Source of the DNA: Perognathus longimembris pacificus
Taxonomy: Eukaryota > Chordata > Mammalia > Rodentia > Heteromyidae
Reading direction: 5' to 3'
Assembly: GCF_023159225.1 (NCBI RefSeq)
Contig: NC_063172.1
Location: 61,500,828 to 61,564,827, forward strand
Length of the DNA: 64,000 nucleotides
Positions within the stretch are counted from its first letter, which is position 1. Every line of letters starts with the position of its first letter. Of the stretch, positions 42,511-54,480 are shown piece after piece. Under the pieces are notes generated by a model. That model made no database searches. It was not told where the DNA came from and saw only the letters and a program-made list of their open reading frames with translations. The translations under genes and the position numbers were made by a program.

Positions 42511-45500
42511 TTATGCCAGTTTTACAGTACATATGTTTCCCCAAATCCTGCAAAAACCTTATTACCTAGTCGGAGAGTCCTCCATTCAAGACATTCCTAC
42601 TTTTCTTGTTAAATACAGTAACACTTGAAATGTTTGTAATGGTTACTTACAAACATGTTACTTCAGTATACCTGTGATAAAGACAAGAACAGAAGATTGT
42701 AATTTACAATGATATAATTATCAAAAATGATTAAATATGTCCTCTTGCTGGGCCTTTCTCTTTAGAATGCTTTGCTTAGTTCAGCACTTTGAATTTTAGA
42801 AGAGCAAGATTTAGAAAGCTTTCATCTGAACCAAAGATAAAGTATCTAAAGTCACAGCATTATATACAAACCAATTCTTTCTCTTTCAAGATTCGGAGGG
42901 TGGCTGAAGCTCTCTCCCTTTCTTGCACATTATTTGTTTACTAATGCCAGTGAATTACTCAAATCTAGACTCGTCTATATAATTTAGTTTTTTCCCCAAG
43001 CCACTTTTAACATCCTTTTTGAACAAGAGAAAAAAAAAAGTAGGGACGTTGGAGCTCTTCCCATGTAAGACGCGTGTTGCTGCTGAGTGTGCGCTGGTCC
43101 AGATGTCCCAGAGACTCAGCATGTGCCCGCTAGAATTCGTTTGAACGCTCTGATCTTTCTGATTGAAATGCTTAGGGGAAATGTCATGATGCCTAGTGCT
43201 GGAAACTTGATAACTGAATACATTCCTATGACCATTTCTGGTTCCAGTTCCTTTATCAATGAGCATCCTTAGTTAGAAGCAACAAAAACTGTTTCGGCTG
43301 GTTTAAGTCTTTGTTGCCCATCACATCTTTGAATCCTTCAGAGAAAGAACGTATCTCTCCCATTCCCCCAGAGAAAATACAGTGTATTTTTTTATTAACT
43401 ATTTTACCAGAAAGGGTATGCTCCAGGGATTTCCAGTAAACTCTTCTAGCATAGCAGCTTTTACTGCCACTTTAAGGGGGAGCGAGAGGGGGGGTTGAGC
43501 AGACACGGAAGAACTCAAGGAGGGGCTGGGATTCCATTGAATCTGCTGGGAGAAGACTATCAAAGCGGACTCCTTTCCTCCCTTTCCTCGTTCCCCACAG
43601 GCTCCCCCTCTGATGAGAGAGAGGACTGCGCTTGTAGTCTTACAAGGCGAGCACTTTACCACTAGGCCATATTCCCAGCCCTGCGCTTGTATTCTTGTAG
43701 GCAAGATTTAGAGATTGCTGAAAGTACCAGGCAACCCATCCTTCCGAATAGGGCAACCATTATGCTGCTAAACAATAATTAATTTGCTTATTAAGAAAAA
43801 TTGGCCCTCACCTAACCCATGCATTTCCCAAGGCTTCGGTGAAGGGAGTGTTTTCCTGGGGCTCCTCTAAATATGGGATAAAGTTTTATAGACTGTGTGT
43901 CACTTATTCACCCATAACAGATCTGCTCCCCATATTCCTCTCTCTCCAACTCCCAATTTTTTGTATTTGTTTAATTGTGTTTTATAAAAAAAAAAAAAAT
44001 GTCTGCCATTTCAAACTCATTCAGCAGGGACTGTCAATGAAGGCAGATTTTAGTCAACAAAATCAGTAAACAACTGCTACTGTTCCCAGATGGCCAAATT
44101 CAAAATCTCTGGAAAATTTACCTGTATCAGCTAAATGTAACTCAATTTCCATTTGCGTTTAGTTCCTGCCCTGGTGGTGCCCTTCAGAGAGCCACATATA
44201 TCTCCACAGGTTTTGGTCAGACTTGTGCTAAAATAACCTATTTGTTTGGGGTGCAAGCCTTTTCTACGGAGAAGATTCTGGAACCTAACTCTAGTTCTAG
44301 CTAATTAGAGGCCTAAGAGTGTTCTGAGTGTGTGGTGTGCAGATGAGTTCTACTTGGATGAAGTAAATAAGGGAATCTTCTTCCTCAAGACAGCAGTGGC
44401 CTGGGAGAGGATGGAAGGGAGACTTCCCTGTCCTGTAGGGAAGAATTCGGGGAGTCAGAAGACCCTAGTGCTCAGATTCCATGAGACCCTTCCAAATCCC
44501 TATTCCAACTTGCAGGCTTTTCTTATTTCCTAATCAATGCCCTGCATTTACATAGAAAATCCATCAAGATTGTGAATTTATTGGCTTGTGGGATCTAACT
44601 TGGAGTTTGAATTTGACCTGCTTTGGGCCTATGGCAGTGATAAATAAGGGTTTTTATAGGCCCCAAGTGTAATGACAGGCCTTAAGCCAAGAATTTGTGT
44701 ATTTGAGTTTTCTTTAAGTGATCTACCCTTGTAGAAAGCCCCACCTCACGTTTAGATGTTCCTCTTGCTTTTGGCAGTGACTGAAGGCTCAGGACAACGG
44801 TTTATGCTGAACCATTTTTCCATTTTGCCCTAAGACCTGTCAGAACCATATCCTTCCCTGCATTCTTTTCTCCCATGTTGGCCTGATAACCAATCCCAGA
44901 TTTCCCTCATTACTGTGAAGTCTGTTTCTTACAGCTATTGCTGGTTCTAATGTCTCCGTCTGTGAGCATTCTTCGTTACGAGCATAGAAACATACTGTGC
45001 TTGATTTAGACAGAAAAGAAATTCTTAGAAAAAGATACTGCAAATCTCAGGGAATTTCAAGGATGGTGAAAAAAAACAACCCAAGGAATAACACCCCCAG
45101 TGGACATATAAGTAAGAAAGGAAAGATATGAAACTTCATCGAGAGATAGTTTTATACGGGGAAAGTCTCCAAGCAGAGACCTGTTTACTCACTTTGTGTC
45201 ACTGGTAAGAGCTTCTGAGGGTCAGAAGGAAAACATGGCTCTGAGGACGGAGGGGTAGGTTTGAGAGTCCCAAGGACTCTTGGGAAAGACCACCAATCAC
45301 TACTGGCAATAAAGTAGGCTTGATATGTGATAAAGAACTGAAGCTAACCCAACTGCTTGGCTGTATTTTAATCAGTCTTAAATGTTCACATTGGTATATC
45401 TTAATATCTCTGGAGTGATAGAAATGTTTTATATCCATGGTGTCCTGTATATAGATGCTACTAGCCCCACATAGCCTGTGTTTACTTGGAATGTGGCTAG

Positions 45501-45584
45501 CATAATGGCAGAACAAGTAAGTGTCTAAAGCCATGTGGGACTATTAGCTACCATATTGGGCAGTAACTAGCTTTCTCTTGCTAG
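42511..45584. other. Intergenic, AT-rich, no gene found
   Basis: Unique AT-rich sequence. The only repeat recognised is a partial minus-strand ID-like scrap at 43,636-43,683. No open frame with recognisable protein content. Confidence 0.7.
43636..43683 (-). mobile_element. IDL-type left monomer scrap
   Basis: GGCGAGCACTTTACCACTAG followed by GCCATATTCCCAGCCC is the reverse of the left-monomer 5' end. Confidence 0.7.
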
Positions 45585-45970
45585 TGGTATGTATGGCTTC
45601 TTTATTAGTCACCTATTGGTTATTATAACAAGTACCTGAGAGAATAAACTTATCAAGACAAAAGGCGTATTTTGGCTCCTCACTTTGGAGGCTCCAGTCC
45701 ACGGTTGGTTGACCCCATTGCTTTGGGTCTGTGGTAAGGCAGTCCATGACGGCGGGAACACCAGGTAAAGCTAAACGGCACCGCATGGCCAGGAAGCAGA
45801 GGACAGAGAAGAGGCTGGAGTTCATAACGCCTTTCAAGGGCGTACCCCCAGTGACTTAAAGACATCCCAGTGGACCCCCCTTTCCAAAGTTCCACCATTT
45901 TCCAATAACACTACCCTGGTGACCAAGCCTTGAAATACTAGGCCCTCGGAAGGCATTCGAGACTTAAGCG
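45585..45970. mobile_element. ERVL/MaLR-like LTR remnant
   Basis: The order TTATTAGTCACCTATTGG, then AAGTACCTGAGAGAATAAAC, GTATTTTGGCTCCTCAC, 'ggaggctccagtccacggt', 'cccccagtgacttaaagac' and 'ctggtgaccaagccttgaa' fits rodent MaLR-type LTRs as I remember them. It is an old non-coding relic of an endogenous element with no internal genes. Family and orientation are unsure. Confidence 0.5.
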
Positions 45971-47654
45971 CTACCAGCTCCTTGTAGACAAGAGGGCATA
46001 ATTTAAACATGAATAAGGACTCTTACTATTTAAACATGTCGATAGAAGAAATGGCCAAGTGAGTACTTCATAATTGGTATCTAGAAACATGGGAAGACCG
46101 TAGAGCTGGAAGATCTTAGGCCTTAGAGCTTGTCTCCCCTAAACCCCCTCACACTTAACTGCTGAGAAAATTTGAAAGCACAGAGAATATGTGGTTTCCC
46201 CCCCGCCTCCCCCACCCCCCGCAGGACTGAGGGAAAGACAGGGGGGCAGTAGCAGAACTGGGTGCCGTGACCTGTGGGCCCACTCCAGGCTGCAGGATCA
46301 AAAGTGACCTCGCACACCCGGAGCCCGCATGGCGCCTGCGACCATTCACACCGCGCCTGTGGAGCTCCGGCCACGTCCTCCGTGACGGCTCATTGCGAGA
46401 GCCACGGCGCGGGGCTGCAAGGACAAAGAACACGTCCTACTTGCTTGCTGGCGAGGGAAGCCAGGATGCGTGCAGATGCTTGACCCTCTAGCTGCTTCAA
46501 ATATACACGTGTGCGCGTGCGCATATTATAGATACATGTATGTGGATGTATATAAGGTACACATATATACACGATGAAAAGTGTCGAAGCTGTTGTCTTA
46601 GAGCCACTCCGTCTGTCTTTTGTCCCCAAAGGAGGAGCGGAACTGGAATAATAAATCCTCTAGAGGATCTAGAATCAAGGACACTGGAGAGCTTTCTCAT
46701 AAATTGCCTCTCCATTACAGCCCCAGTATATTCACAATGAGAAGTCTAAATAAGATGAAGGAGAGGCTAATTCACTTTATAAACACCGCTTTAAATCTCT
46801 CTGTGTACCTGAGCCACAAAATTAATTATGACTCTGATAGAATGAAAAAATATGAGTTGTTTAAAAAAGGAAATGAATATTACCAGCACCTACTTTCTTA
46901 ACCAGTTTACTTTCCAAAAGATGAGCAGATGACTTCATGAATCTAAATCGCTTGTGCAAAGCCACAGGATGGCAAACCACACAGTTAATCAAGTATTCAG
47001 CAGCAACATAGTGTGTGATATTCTTACCATCAAAGGATATCTCTTTATTCTTTTAGAACAAGAATAAATGGGGCCACCATGGGGAAAACACATCCTTTAA
47101 TAGAAATGGAAAAATCACAAAGACAAGCAACCACATCTATACATTTGTGTATAATAAAGCCTGATACAGACACCCCTGATGTTTCCTTTCTAGTATAAGT
47201 TTGGGGTCCTTAGAAAAGCTCATTTCTTACCATCTCTCCACTGGAAGGTAAAGACCCCAACCTCTGCCTGATAATCGAGGCAGGCCATTGCAAGAAGTGC
47301 TATATCTCACGCTATTTCACTTGGGTCGGATTCTACTTTAGTGAAAATTCAGATTCACTTACTGCCACTGAATGCGTCTTTGTCTTTTTTTTTTTTGCTC
47401 AAGGTCTTCCTGAGGCCTACGTTAACCAGCAAAGCTAGCTGTGAATTGATTTCTGCTGACTGTAAACAGCTACAAGCTCAACATGACATCCGTGCGTTCT
47501 AGGCAGCTTTGCGATGCCCAGTGCAGCTGGCCTTATCAATAGCCATGCACACGCAAGTTCTCCTGGGCGCGGTGTGGAGGGGACGGGAGGCGTGTGGAGA
47601 CTGCCTTCCATTGGCCAGGCTCAACTGTCCATTCTCAGAAGCCCCATGTCCGGC
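45971..47654. other. Intergenic with alternating purine-pyrimidine tract
   Basis: It contains a GC-rich, CpG-containing block at about 46,255-46,480 and an alternating TG/CA/TA stretch at 46,500-46,575. The rest is AT-rich and unique. No gene recognised. Confidence 0.7.
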
Positions 47655-47775
47655 CTCTGAGATAGGCAGCGTCAGTATTCTCTTCACTTGAAAAGCTGAG
47701 TCAGAGAGTAACACAATTCCCTCTGGAACGTATAACTACCAGTGGACAGGGGCTGGATGTGAATCCAGATTCTTC
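47655..47775 (+). mobile_element. MIR SINE
   Basis: GATAGGCAGCGTCAGTATTC, 'aaaagctgagtcagagagt', 'acagg' and 'ggctggatgtgaatccag' follow the MIR core order. Confidence 0.65.
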
Positions 47776-48063
47776 TAACACAGATCTTGTGGGCTTTTGT
47801 TTTTGTTTCTGTGTTTGTGCCGGTTGTGGGGCTTGAACTCAGGGCCTAGGCTCTGTCCCTGAGCGTTTTCCCCTCAAGGCTAGTGCTCTCCTCCTTTGAC
47901 CCACAGCACCATTTCCAGTTTTCTGGTGGTTAATTGGAGTGGGGGGTGGGCTCAGAACTTTCTGCGTGGGCTGGCTTTGAACTGTGATCCTCAGATCTCA
48001 GCCCCCTAAGTAGCTAGGATTATAGACGTGAGCCACCAGTGCCCAGCCTAACACGGATCTGGT
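47775..48063 (-). mobile_element. 7SL/tRNA dimeric SINE with target-site duplication
   Basis: The element runs from about 47,795 to 48,047. Near-identical flanks CTAACACAGATCTTGT (47,775) and CTAACACGGATCTGGT (48,048) mark the insertion. Confidence 0.85.
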
Positions 48064-49257
48064 CTGCTGTCATCGTCTGCTGTCATTTGAAGGCAGCGGG
48101 AGATGTGGAACCAGTAGGGCCCGGGCCTTTGCGGGATGATTTCAGCTCTGTCATGAATGGGTCCTGGCGCCACTCCCTCCCCTCCTCGTTCACTCCCCCG
48201 ACGGCAGATGTGGATCCAGTTGGTCAAATATTTGCCTTCAGCCACGCTCCCTCTTCCCTCCACAGTCGTCTCACCCCTCACACAGCCCAGCCATCTGCGG
48301 TGGCTGCTTTTCTAGGTCATTCTCCCCGCCAGTCACAGCAAGCCTCCCTCTCCTCTGAGGTCAGAGCAGCAGAGGGGCTGCACGAACTGATTTCTACTCC
48401 CAAGGTGATTCTGCAGCACGGTGAGGACAATGCCCCACTTCCTGTGTGCTGGGGGGGGGGTTCTATGGAGGGAGGGGGTTAGCAGCCTCCTTTCCCAGGG
48501 CAGGACTCCCACCAGCGCTCGCTTGATGAGGTTTGTTGAGGTCAGACAGGAAATGGTCCCCACACCGGCTTTTGCATTGACTAGCACACAGTGGTTCTAG
48601 AAACAGCAAGGCTGTAATGACTGAAGTTCCACGTGGGAAGTAGTCAAGGACCAGTTTTTGATTGCTGTCATGCTTGCTGTTGGCAAACTGCTTGCTTTAG
48701 CTTTCCTCACAGGCTGGGGAAGAGTCCACGCGGACATCACTTTCCAGATGGAGTTACCTGCTTTTGATTGATCTAGTTCGTTGATATTTGGATGCTACTC
48801 AGAAAGAACCATACCCCACGAAGGTAGACGTGGAAAGCAGAAGTCTGGCCCTCCTTCACAAAGTCTCGGGTCTCTCACACCCAAGTGGCCCTGGCAGCTA
48901 AGGAGATGGCTTTGCACAACCCCCCACGAGGTAAGATGGCTTTGCACAACCCCCCACGAGGTAAGATGGCTTTGCACAACCCCTCACAAGGTAAGCAGCC
49001 ACGCTGGTTGGTGCTTTCCTACTGAAGCCACGATTTGCCCAGCAGAGGGGAGAACCCAAGTGTGCTGGGCTGTGCAGAACAGCTCACCATGTTAGCGGCT
49101 TCCCAAGGGAAGTCTAAAGGTGATTTTGAAAACTTGTGCCTAGGAGTCTGCGCTGTGAGTCTACTTGATGATAAAGCGGCGGATAGTGTACTTAGCATGG
49201 TAGCTATCACTAACAACCATTCTGCAAAGTACTTTTATTTAGTAAATATTGTTCAAG
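48064..49257. other. Intergenic, GC-rich, with 30-base minisatellite
   Basis: Open frames exist at 48,039-48,482 and 48,781-49,095, but neither resembles a known protein. G10 run at 48,451-48,460. Confidence 0.7.
48904..48995 (+). repeat. 30-base tandem repeat, three copies
   Basis: A GATGGCTTTGCACAACCC-containing unit repeats at 30-base spacing. Copies one and two are almost identical; the third differs at three or so positions. Confidence 0.95.
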
Positions 49258-49440
49258 ATTAGCCTGGTACTGGCTACTCACAGGGCTGAGATCTGGGGAT
49301 CAAGGTTCAAAGCTAGCCCAGGCAAGTGTGTGAGATTCAGTTAACTGCCAAAAAAAAAAAGCCAGAAGTGGAGCAGTCGCTTAAGTGGTAGAGTGTTAGC
49401 TATGAGTATAAAAGCTCAAGGGTAGCGCACGAGCCCTGCT

Positions 49441-49443
<3 letters not shown>
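49258..49443 (+). mobile_element. 7SL/tRNA dimeric SINE ending in (CA)n
   Basis: Left monomer AGCCTGGTACTGGCTACTC; right monomer AGTCGCTTAAGTGGTAGAGT. The 3' tail has become (AC)n. Confidence 0.82.

Positions 49444-49492
<49 letters not shown>
49443..49492 (+). repeat. (CA)n microsatellite
   Basis: Twenty-five CA units seeded in a SINE tail. Confidence 0.98.
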
Positions 49493-49494
<2 letters not shown>

Positions 49495-50049
49495 TTAGAA
49501 GGTGACCTCAAGATATTATTGGACAATAAAGGTTAAAAAAGGCATTGTTCAGGCTGGAGGAATAGCTTAAGTATTTGCCTCGCAAGTGCAAGGCAAAAAG
49601 CAAAAGCCATTTCGGAACTCTTCCACACGTAGTGGGAGTGCCGAGTGTGGCAGAAGCCTTTCAATAAGTAGCAAGAAGCAGCCTCATTAACCACAGATGG
49701 AAGTGCAGAGAGAGGCTTCTCAAGGTTTCAAGAGCCTGTCCTTCCGAGGGGACAGGCGACAGAGCCTGACCGCGTCAGTGTAGTTAGAGGGCATAAGATG
49801 CAGGAGCTTCGCCATTTGAATGCTAAGACATCACAGAAACTTCTGCCCAACAGTTCTTTAACTGATTTTAACTAATAAGATTCTCTAGTTTCTCTATGAT
49901 CTGCCCTCTTCCCTCCCCATCTTCATTACTAAAGCTAGCATGGGATTGAGGAAGCCGTTACAGACAGGTGTCCGCCACTCGCCAGCAGGGGACTAAGATG
50001 AAGGGCTCTTTACATGCTGGGCTGTCTTGCCTAACTTCTGGCACCCTGC
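49493..50049. other. Intergenic, no gene found
   Basis: About 49,545-49,600 may be a tRNA-like SINE scrap. The rest is unique. Confidence 0.6.
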
Positions 50050-50145
50050 TTTTGAGACAGGGTCTTGTTGTGTAACTCAGGTTGGCCTTGACCTTGAGAT
50101 CCTCTTGCCTCAACTGTGATTACAGGTGTGCCCCACCTCCGACCG
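50050..50145 (-). mobile_element. B1-like SINE
   Basis: Minus-strand B1 order: GAGACAGGGTCTTGTTGTGT, then TTGGCCTTGACC, then CTGTGATTACAGGTGTGCCC. Confidence 0.75.
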
Positions 50146-50187
50146 TCTACACCCTCTTCAACGGAAGGATGAAGATACCATGTTTGT

Positions 50188-50413
50188 AAAATCAAAATGT
50201 GGGCTGGGGATATAGCCTAGTGGCAAGAGTGCCTGCCTCGGATACACGAGGCCCTAGGTTCGATTCCCCAGCACCACATATACAGAAAACGGCCAGAAGT
50301 GGCGCTGTGGCTCAAGTGGCAGAGTGCTAGCCTTGAGCAAAAGGAAGCCAGGGACAGTGCTCATGCCCTGAGTCCAAGGCCCAGGACTGGCAAAAAAAAA
50401 AAAATCAAAATGT
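50188..50413 (+). mobile_element. IDL-Geo-type SINE, young subfamily
   Basis: Element 50,201-50,401 with an A13 tail, flanked by AAATCAAAATGT at about 50,189-50,200 and 50,402-50,413. Same diagnostic bases as the three minus-strand young copies. Confidence 0.95.
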
Positions 50414-51169
50414 ATATGTAACTTAGATGAACTAAGTATTTTATCCTCTTCTTTCCATTCTGAATTGATTAACGGAAACTCAAAATGAAAAATGTCCTTT
50501 GTATATGAGACAGAGAGGTGACAATTGTTTTTCTAAACGTCAAAACAAACTTGGTTTTGTGTTAGCTCACTTTTTTGAAATCCTTGTGCCCCACCAAACA
50601 CTCTTCCTGTCAGGATTTGTCCTCGGTGCTGCTGCCTTGCCACCGCTGCTCCCACTATTTCTCCAGGGGTGATTTGTCCCTCTAGTCCAAGCACTCACTA
50701 GACATCTCATGTTCACGTGTGTTATTAATAATTGGCTGCAACCCTTCCAATTTTCTACTCTAATAGGCTTGCAGAGTTTGGTTACTTATCACGTTAGGAG
50801 CTCCATTCTTGTAGGTTTATACATTATTCGTCTAATGGCTTCAGGTAAATCGAAGGATCACCCGAGTAACTCGGTGCTGATGAAGAAGACGTTGAAGCAA
50901 GTGCCAGCCTAGGCATTCCAGATGTTCACGGCAAACCTGAGTCCCCGGCTCATTTGGCATGTGTGGCTTTGCACGGCACTGCAAATCAAATATCACGCTC
51001 GAAAACAGGGGGACTATTGCTCCATCCTCCCTTCAAGTGGCTGCGCTTTCCCTTTTAACTATAAGCACGATGTTGCCTTTCATTGTGTTAGGAAATATTC
51101 CAGGACTCTTGCTCTATTCGGGAAGATTCTTCCCCAAACATTCATTCTGAGAGGAAAATTTCTTTGTGA
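50414..51169. other. Intergenic, no gene found
   Basis: Unique sequence; short open frames with no recognisable protein. Confidence 0.65.
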
Positions 51170-51410
51170 TCTTTTTTTTTTTTTGGTTAGTCATGGGGCT
51201 TGAACTCTGAGCCTGGTCACTGTCCCTGAGCTCTTCAGTTCAAGGCTAGTGTTCTACCTCTTGAGCCACAGCGCCGCTTCTGGTTTTCTGGTGGTTCATT
51301 GGAGGTAAGAGTCTCATGGACTTCCCTGCCAGGGCTGGCTTTGAACTGCAATCCTCAGATCTCAGCCTCCTATGTAGTTAGGATTATAGGCGTGAGCTAC
51401 CGGCTCCCGG
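51170..51410 (-). mobile_element. 7SL/tRNA dimeric SINE
   Basis: T-run, then GGTTAGTCATGGGGCTTGAA, CCACAGCGCCGCTTCTGG and CTCAGATCTCAGCCTCCTAT. Flanking GGAAAATTTCTT / GGAAAATTCCTT repeats suggest a target duplication. Confidence 0.88.
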
Positions 51411-51865
51411 TGGAAAATTCCTTCCAAACTTTGACTTAGACGTGTCTGTTTTCAGGTAGTATTGAAAAATGACTACCTTTTTGGACGAGTTATGAGTCAT
51501 GTTTTTAAAATCCAGTGTTGATGTTAGACTCAGGAATGGTACGCTGTGCGGGAATGATGGAATTCTGGTTTTGTTTCAGTTTGCTTGTTGCTCAGCTGAT
51601 TTCAGCAGAGAGACTCTGGCCATGTCCCAGGGGTTGCCTGGCTGGTCAGGCTGGTCTCCCAAAGGAAGTGAGACCTGGGTCTGCTTCTGGGCTTCTGGAG
51701 CAAGAAATGATTTGGTAAGGTGCCTGGAGGCCTTTGGCGTTGGACTGGCTCTTGCTTAACCCAAACCACAAGACACGGACTTGAGAATCATGAGCCCAGT
51801 CCAGTCCAGTCACACAGCACAAAATACAGCAGTCAAACTCAGCTCCACTGTCACAAGGCACAGCC

Positions 51866-52104
51866 CAAAATACAGAATAATTTTTTTTTTGGCCAGTCCT
51901 GGGCCTTGGACTCAGGGCCTGAGCACTGTCCCTGGCTTCTTCCCGCTCAAGGCTAGCACTCTGCCACTTGAGCCACAGCGCCGCTTCTGGCCGTTTTCTG
52001 TATATGTGGTGCTGGGGAATCGAACCTAGGGCCTCGTGTATCCGAGGCAGGCACTCTTGCCACTAGGCTATATCCCCAGCCCCGCAAAATACAGAATAAT
52101 TTTT
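51866..52104 (-). mobile_element. IDL-Geo-type SINE, young, 20-base perfect duplication
   Basis: Element 51,886-52,084. Identical 20-base repeats lie at 51,866-51,885 and 52,085-52,104. This long perfect duplication and the near-identity to the 56 kb copy indicate a recent insertion. Confidence 0.97.
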
Positions 52105-52131
52105 ATCCCCTTTTCCACTTGCCATACCAGA

Positions 52132-52155
52132 GTGTGTGTGTGTGTGTGTGTGTGT
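52132..52155 (+). repeat. (GT)n microsatellite
   Basis: Twelve GT units. Confidence 0.97.
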
Positions 52156-53482
52156 ATGACAATCTCTGAGTCTAAGTTTTCTAAAGTCCCCATACTATTT
52201 TAGTTCTAGAAGAATCTATCCTCTCCTGACATTGGTTTACCTTATCACTCACTGTGATCAGCCAAGTGTCAACCAGGTGACATGCATTTTGTTTTCCAGA
52301 TAAGGTGTGCTTACTACCCTGTGAGTCTGGGGTTTTCAACTTTTTCTAAGTCTTATATTCACTGAGGAGTTTTTAGGGTCTCTCATTTCTGCATGGTTGA
52401 TTCCATCTCTGGCACTGTGGGCCTTCATGTCACAGGAAGCAGCTCATACAGGTTCTTAAAAGTCTAAGTGGAAGTGGACCACCTTGCTCATGTCCAAGAA
52501 TGGACAATGTTAACAAGCATATGAAAGAAATGATTGTTATATCCATGACACCAGAGCAAAGTGAAGGCCATCGTTGCCTCCCTGTGCTGACTGAATATCA
52601 ACCTTGTTTAGCGGTAAATTAGTATCACATTGAGGTGTTCCTTCCATCAGTTCCATGTGTACATGTGCATATGCTCCAAATTACCAAAAAGATAAAAACC
52701 TAAGCAAACTACTGAAAACAGAATTATGTACCAAAAATAAAAAAGAGAAACATGTCTAATCTCTATTGCCCATGTTGTCACAATCAAGTTTGTACATTGC
52801 ATAGTTCCAACAAAATGATCAGCGCCCACTTCTACTTACATGTTAAAGACCTATCTGATAGAGGGGTGGGTGTTCTCTTGCTTCCATTCTAAGCAATGTG
52901 CTGTAAATTCATGTCAACGCTACGCTGTGTGGGAAGGTTTCACTTGTGGAAATTCTTATACTAGACAGAGAAACCAAGACCAGCTAGCTCTCGAAGTTGT
53001 TCTCTGAAGTCTACCGTCACACCTTCCCTCCACCAAGAAAGCCTGCTTTCTTTCAGTAGTGAAAAGACTCAAAGTCAAGAGAAAAGCAACCGTGCTATAT
53101 TGGCTAGTCAGAATGCCCCCGTCACTGGAGAACCGGCATTGGAGGGCCAGGAAATGACCATCTTCAGCATCCTGTGGTGTGTGAGGTATAAACCATACAT
53201 ACTGCCGCGATGCCAAGGCCACTCATATATTTCAGGAAAACGCTTTCCCCACCCCCGTACACTGGGGCTGTTGATTTTTGTGCTTGTGAATCAATTCCTG
53301 TATTTTCCTCCAGAGCATCTCTGCCTCCCGCCGGAAGGAAATGAGAGAGTTTAATTCTCTGGAAGAAGCTAGTCCTGAGGCTTACTGGAAACTCTGTTTC
53401 CCCTACAAGGACCTTTATAGGTTTGCAAAAGCCAGAAACCACGTAAGCTGCACAAAGATAAGACCATGACGTGTATCTCATT
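52156..53482. other. Intergenic, unique, no gene found
   Basis: AT-rich unique sequence with no repeat recognised. No open frame with recognisable content. Confidence 0.7.
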
Positions 53483-53728
53483 AAGAAAAAGTCATTGGGG
53501 GGCTGGGCATATGGCCTAGTGGCAAGAGAGCTTGCCTCCCATACATGAAGCCCTAGGTTCAATTCCCCAGCACCACGTATACAGAAAATGGCCAGAAGTG
53601 GCGCTGTGGCTCAAGTGGCAGAGTGCTAGCCTTGAGCAAAAAGAAGCCAGGGACAGTGCTCAGGCCCTGAGTCCAAGGCCCAGGACTGGCAAAAAAAAAA
53701 AAAAAAAAAAAAAAGAAAAAGTCATTGG
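53483..53728 (+). mobile_element. IDL-Geo-type SINE with 16-base duplication
   Basis: Element 53,499-53,712 ends in an A-tail of 24 bases. AAGAAAAAGTCATTGG repeats at 53,483-53,498 and 53,713-53,728 are identical. Confidence 0.96.
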
Positions 53729-54224
53729 TTCACTGTGTGGAGAAACATAGCACCGTTGATTTTTGGAAGGTACTATAGTAGCTGAAGCGTGAAAACAACC
53801 TCTCCTTTTTAACTTTGAATTTTGTCTTTCCCTTGGGCAAGGGCTGCTGGTAAGTTATGTGAAGATTTGGAAAGTAGCTAGAAGTCATGGGGTCATGACT
53901 AGGCCCGGCTCCTAGTTCTGTACCATGAAAACATGTTCTGTCCATTTCTGTAGATGAGAGCAGACAGGATTGAATAGAATACTCCTGCCTGGACTATTTG
54001 AAAAGAACCGTTGTGATGCTCAAGATGTTTTGAAACTTTAAAAAAAGAATCCAGACTGGTAAGCACAGAATCTGAAGCCACGGCACATGTCATGTGAGCA
54101 TGTATAACCGGGCTAGGCGTGTGAGCTGGCATGTCAGTCTCTGATGTATTTGACATAATACTTTGGATAAATTGAAATAATTTGCAAGATAAGCTCATTG
54201 TCTGCAATACGTGGGGGGGGGGGG

Positions 54225-54273
54225 CGGGTGTTGCTAGGCAAATACTGAACCATGGAGCCACATCTCCAGCTCT
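54225..54273 (-). mobile_element. tRNA-like SINE scrap
   Basis: GTGTTGCTAGGCAAATACTG then GCCACATCTCCAGCTCT is the reverse of an ID-type 5' part. It is preceded by a G12 run at 54,213-54,224. Confidence 0.55.
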
Positions 54274-54325
54274 CTTTAGAGTTCAATTTGATTTGATTAT
54301 GTCTTAGTGATCTTATGTGTTTGTC

Positions 54326-54364
54326 ATATATATATATATATATAGATAGATAGATAGATAGATA
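54326..54364 (+). repeat. (TA)n(GATA)n compound microsatellite
   Basis: Nine TA units followed by five GATA units. Confidence 0.97.
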
Positions 54365-54389
54365 TTTAGTTTTTAGTTTCAATGAATGG

Positions 54390-54480
54390 TAGTGACCTGA
54401 GCTAGTCCCAGGTCTCAGGTCCAGTTGTCTGTAACCTGTGCCTCCGTTTCCTCACGTAGGAGAGGAGGATGAACTATCAT
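54390..54480 (-). mobile_element. MIR-like fragment
   Basis: GTGACCTGAGCTAGTCCC through GTGCCTCCGTTTCCTCACG follows the antisense MIR core. Confidence 0.5.

Noticed and set aside
45585..45970. A complete endogenous retrovirus
   Set aside because: Only an LTR-like fragment is present; no internal gag, pol or env sequence adjoins it.
48039..48482. A 147-codon plus-strand open frame
   Set aside because: It starts inside a SINE and has no recognisable protein content.
48904..48995. CRISPR-like array
   Set aside because: Three direct tandem copies with no spacers, in a mammalian genome.
48781..49095. Tandem peptide WLCTTPHEVR as a repeat protein
   Set aside because: It is the 30-base minisatellite in one frame; no homologous protein, no other coding evidence.
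50201..50275. tRNA genes at the SINE left monomers
   Set aside because: The A and B boxes are SINE promoters. There is no proper cloverleaf or anticodon arm, and each is followed by the second monomer and a poly-A tail.
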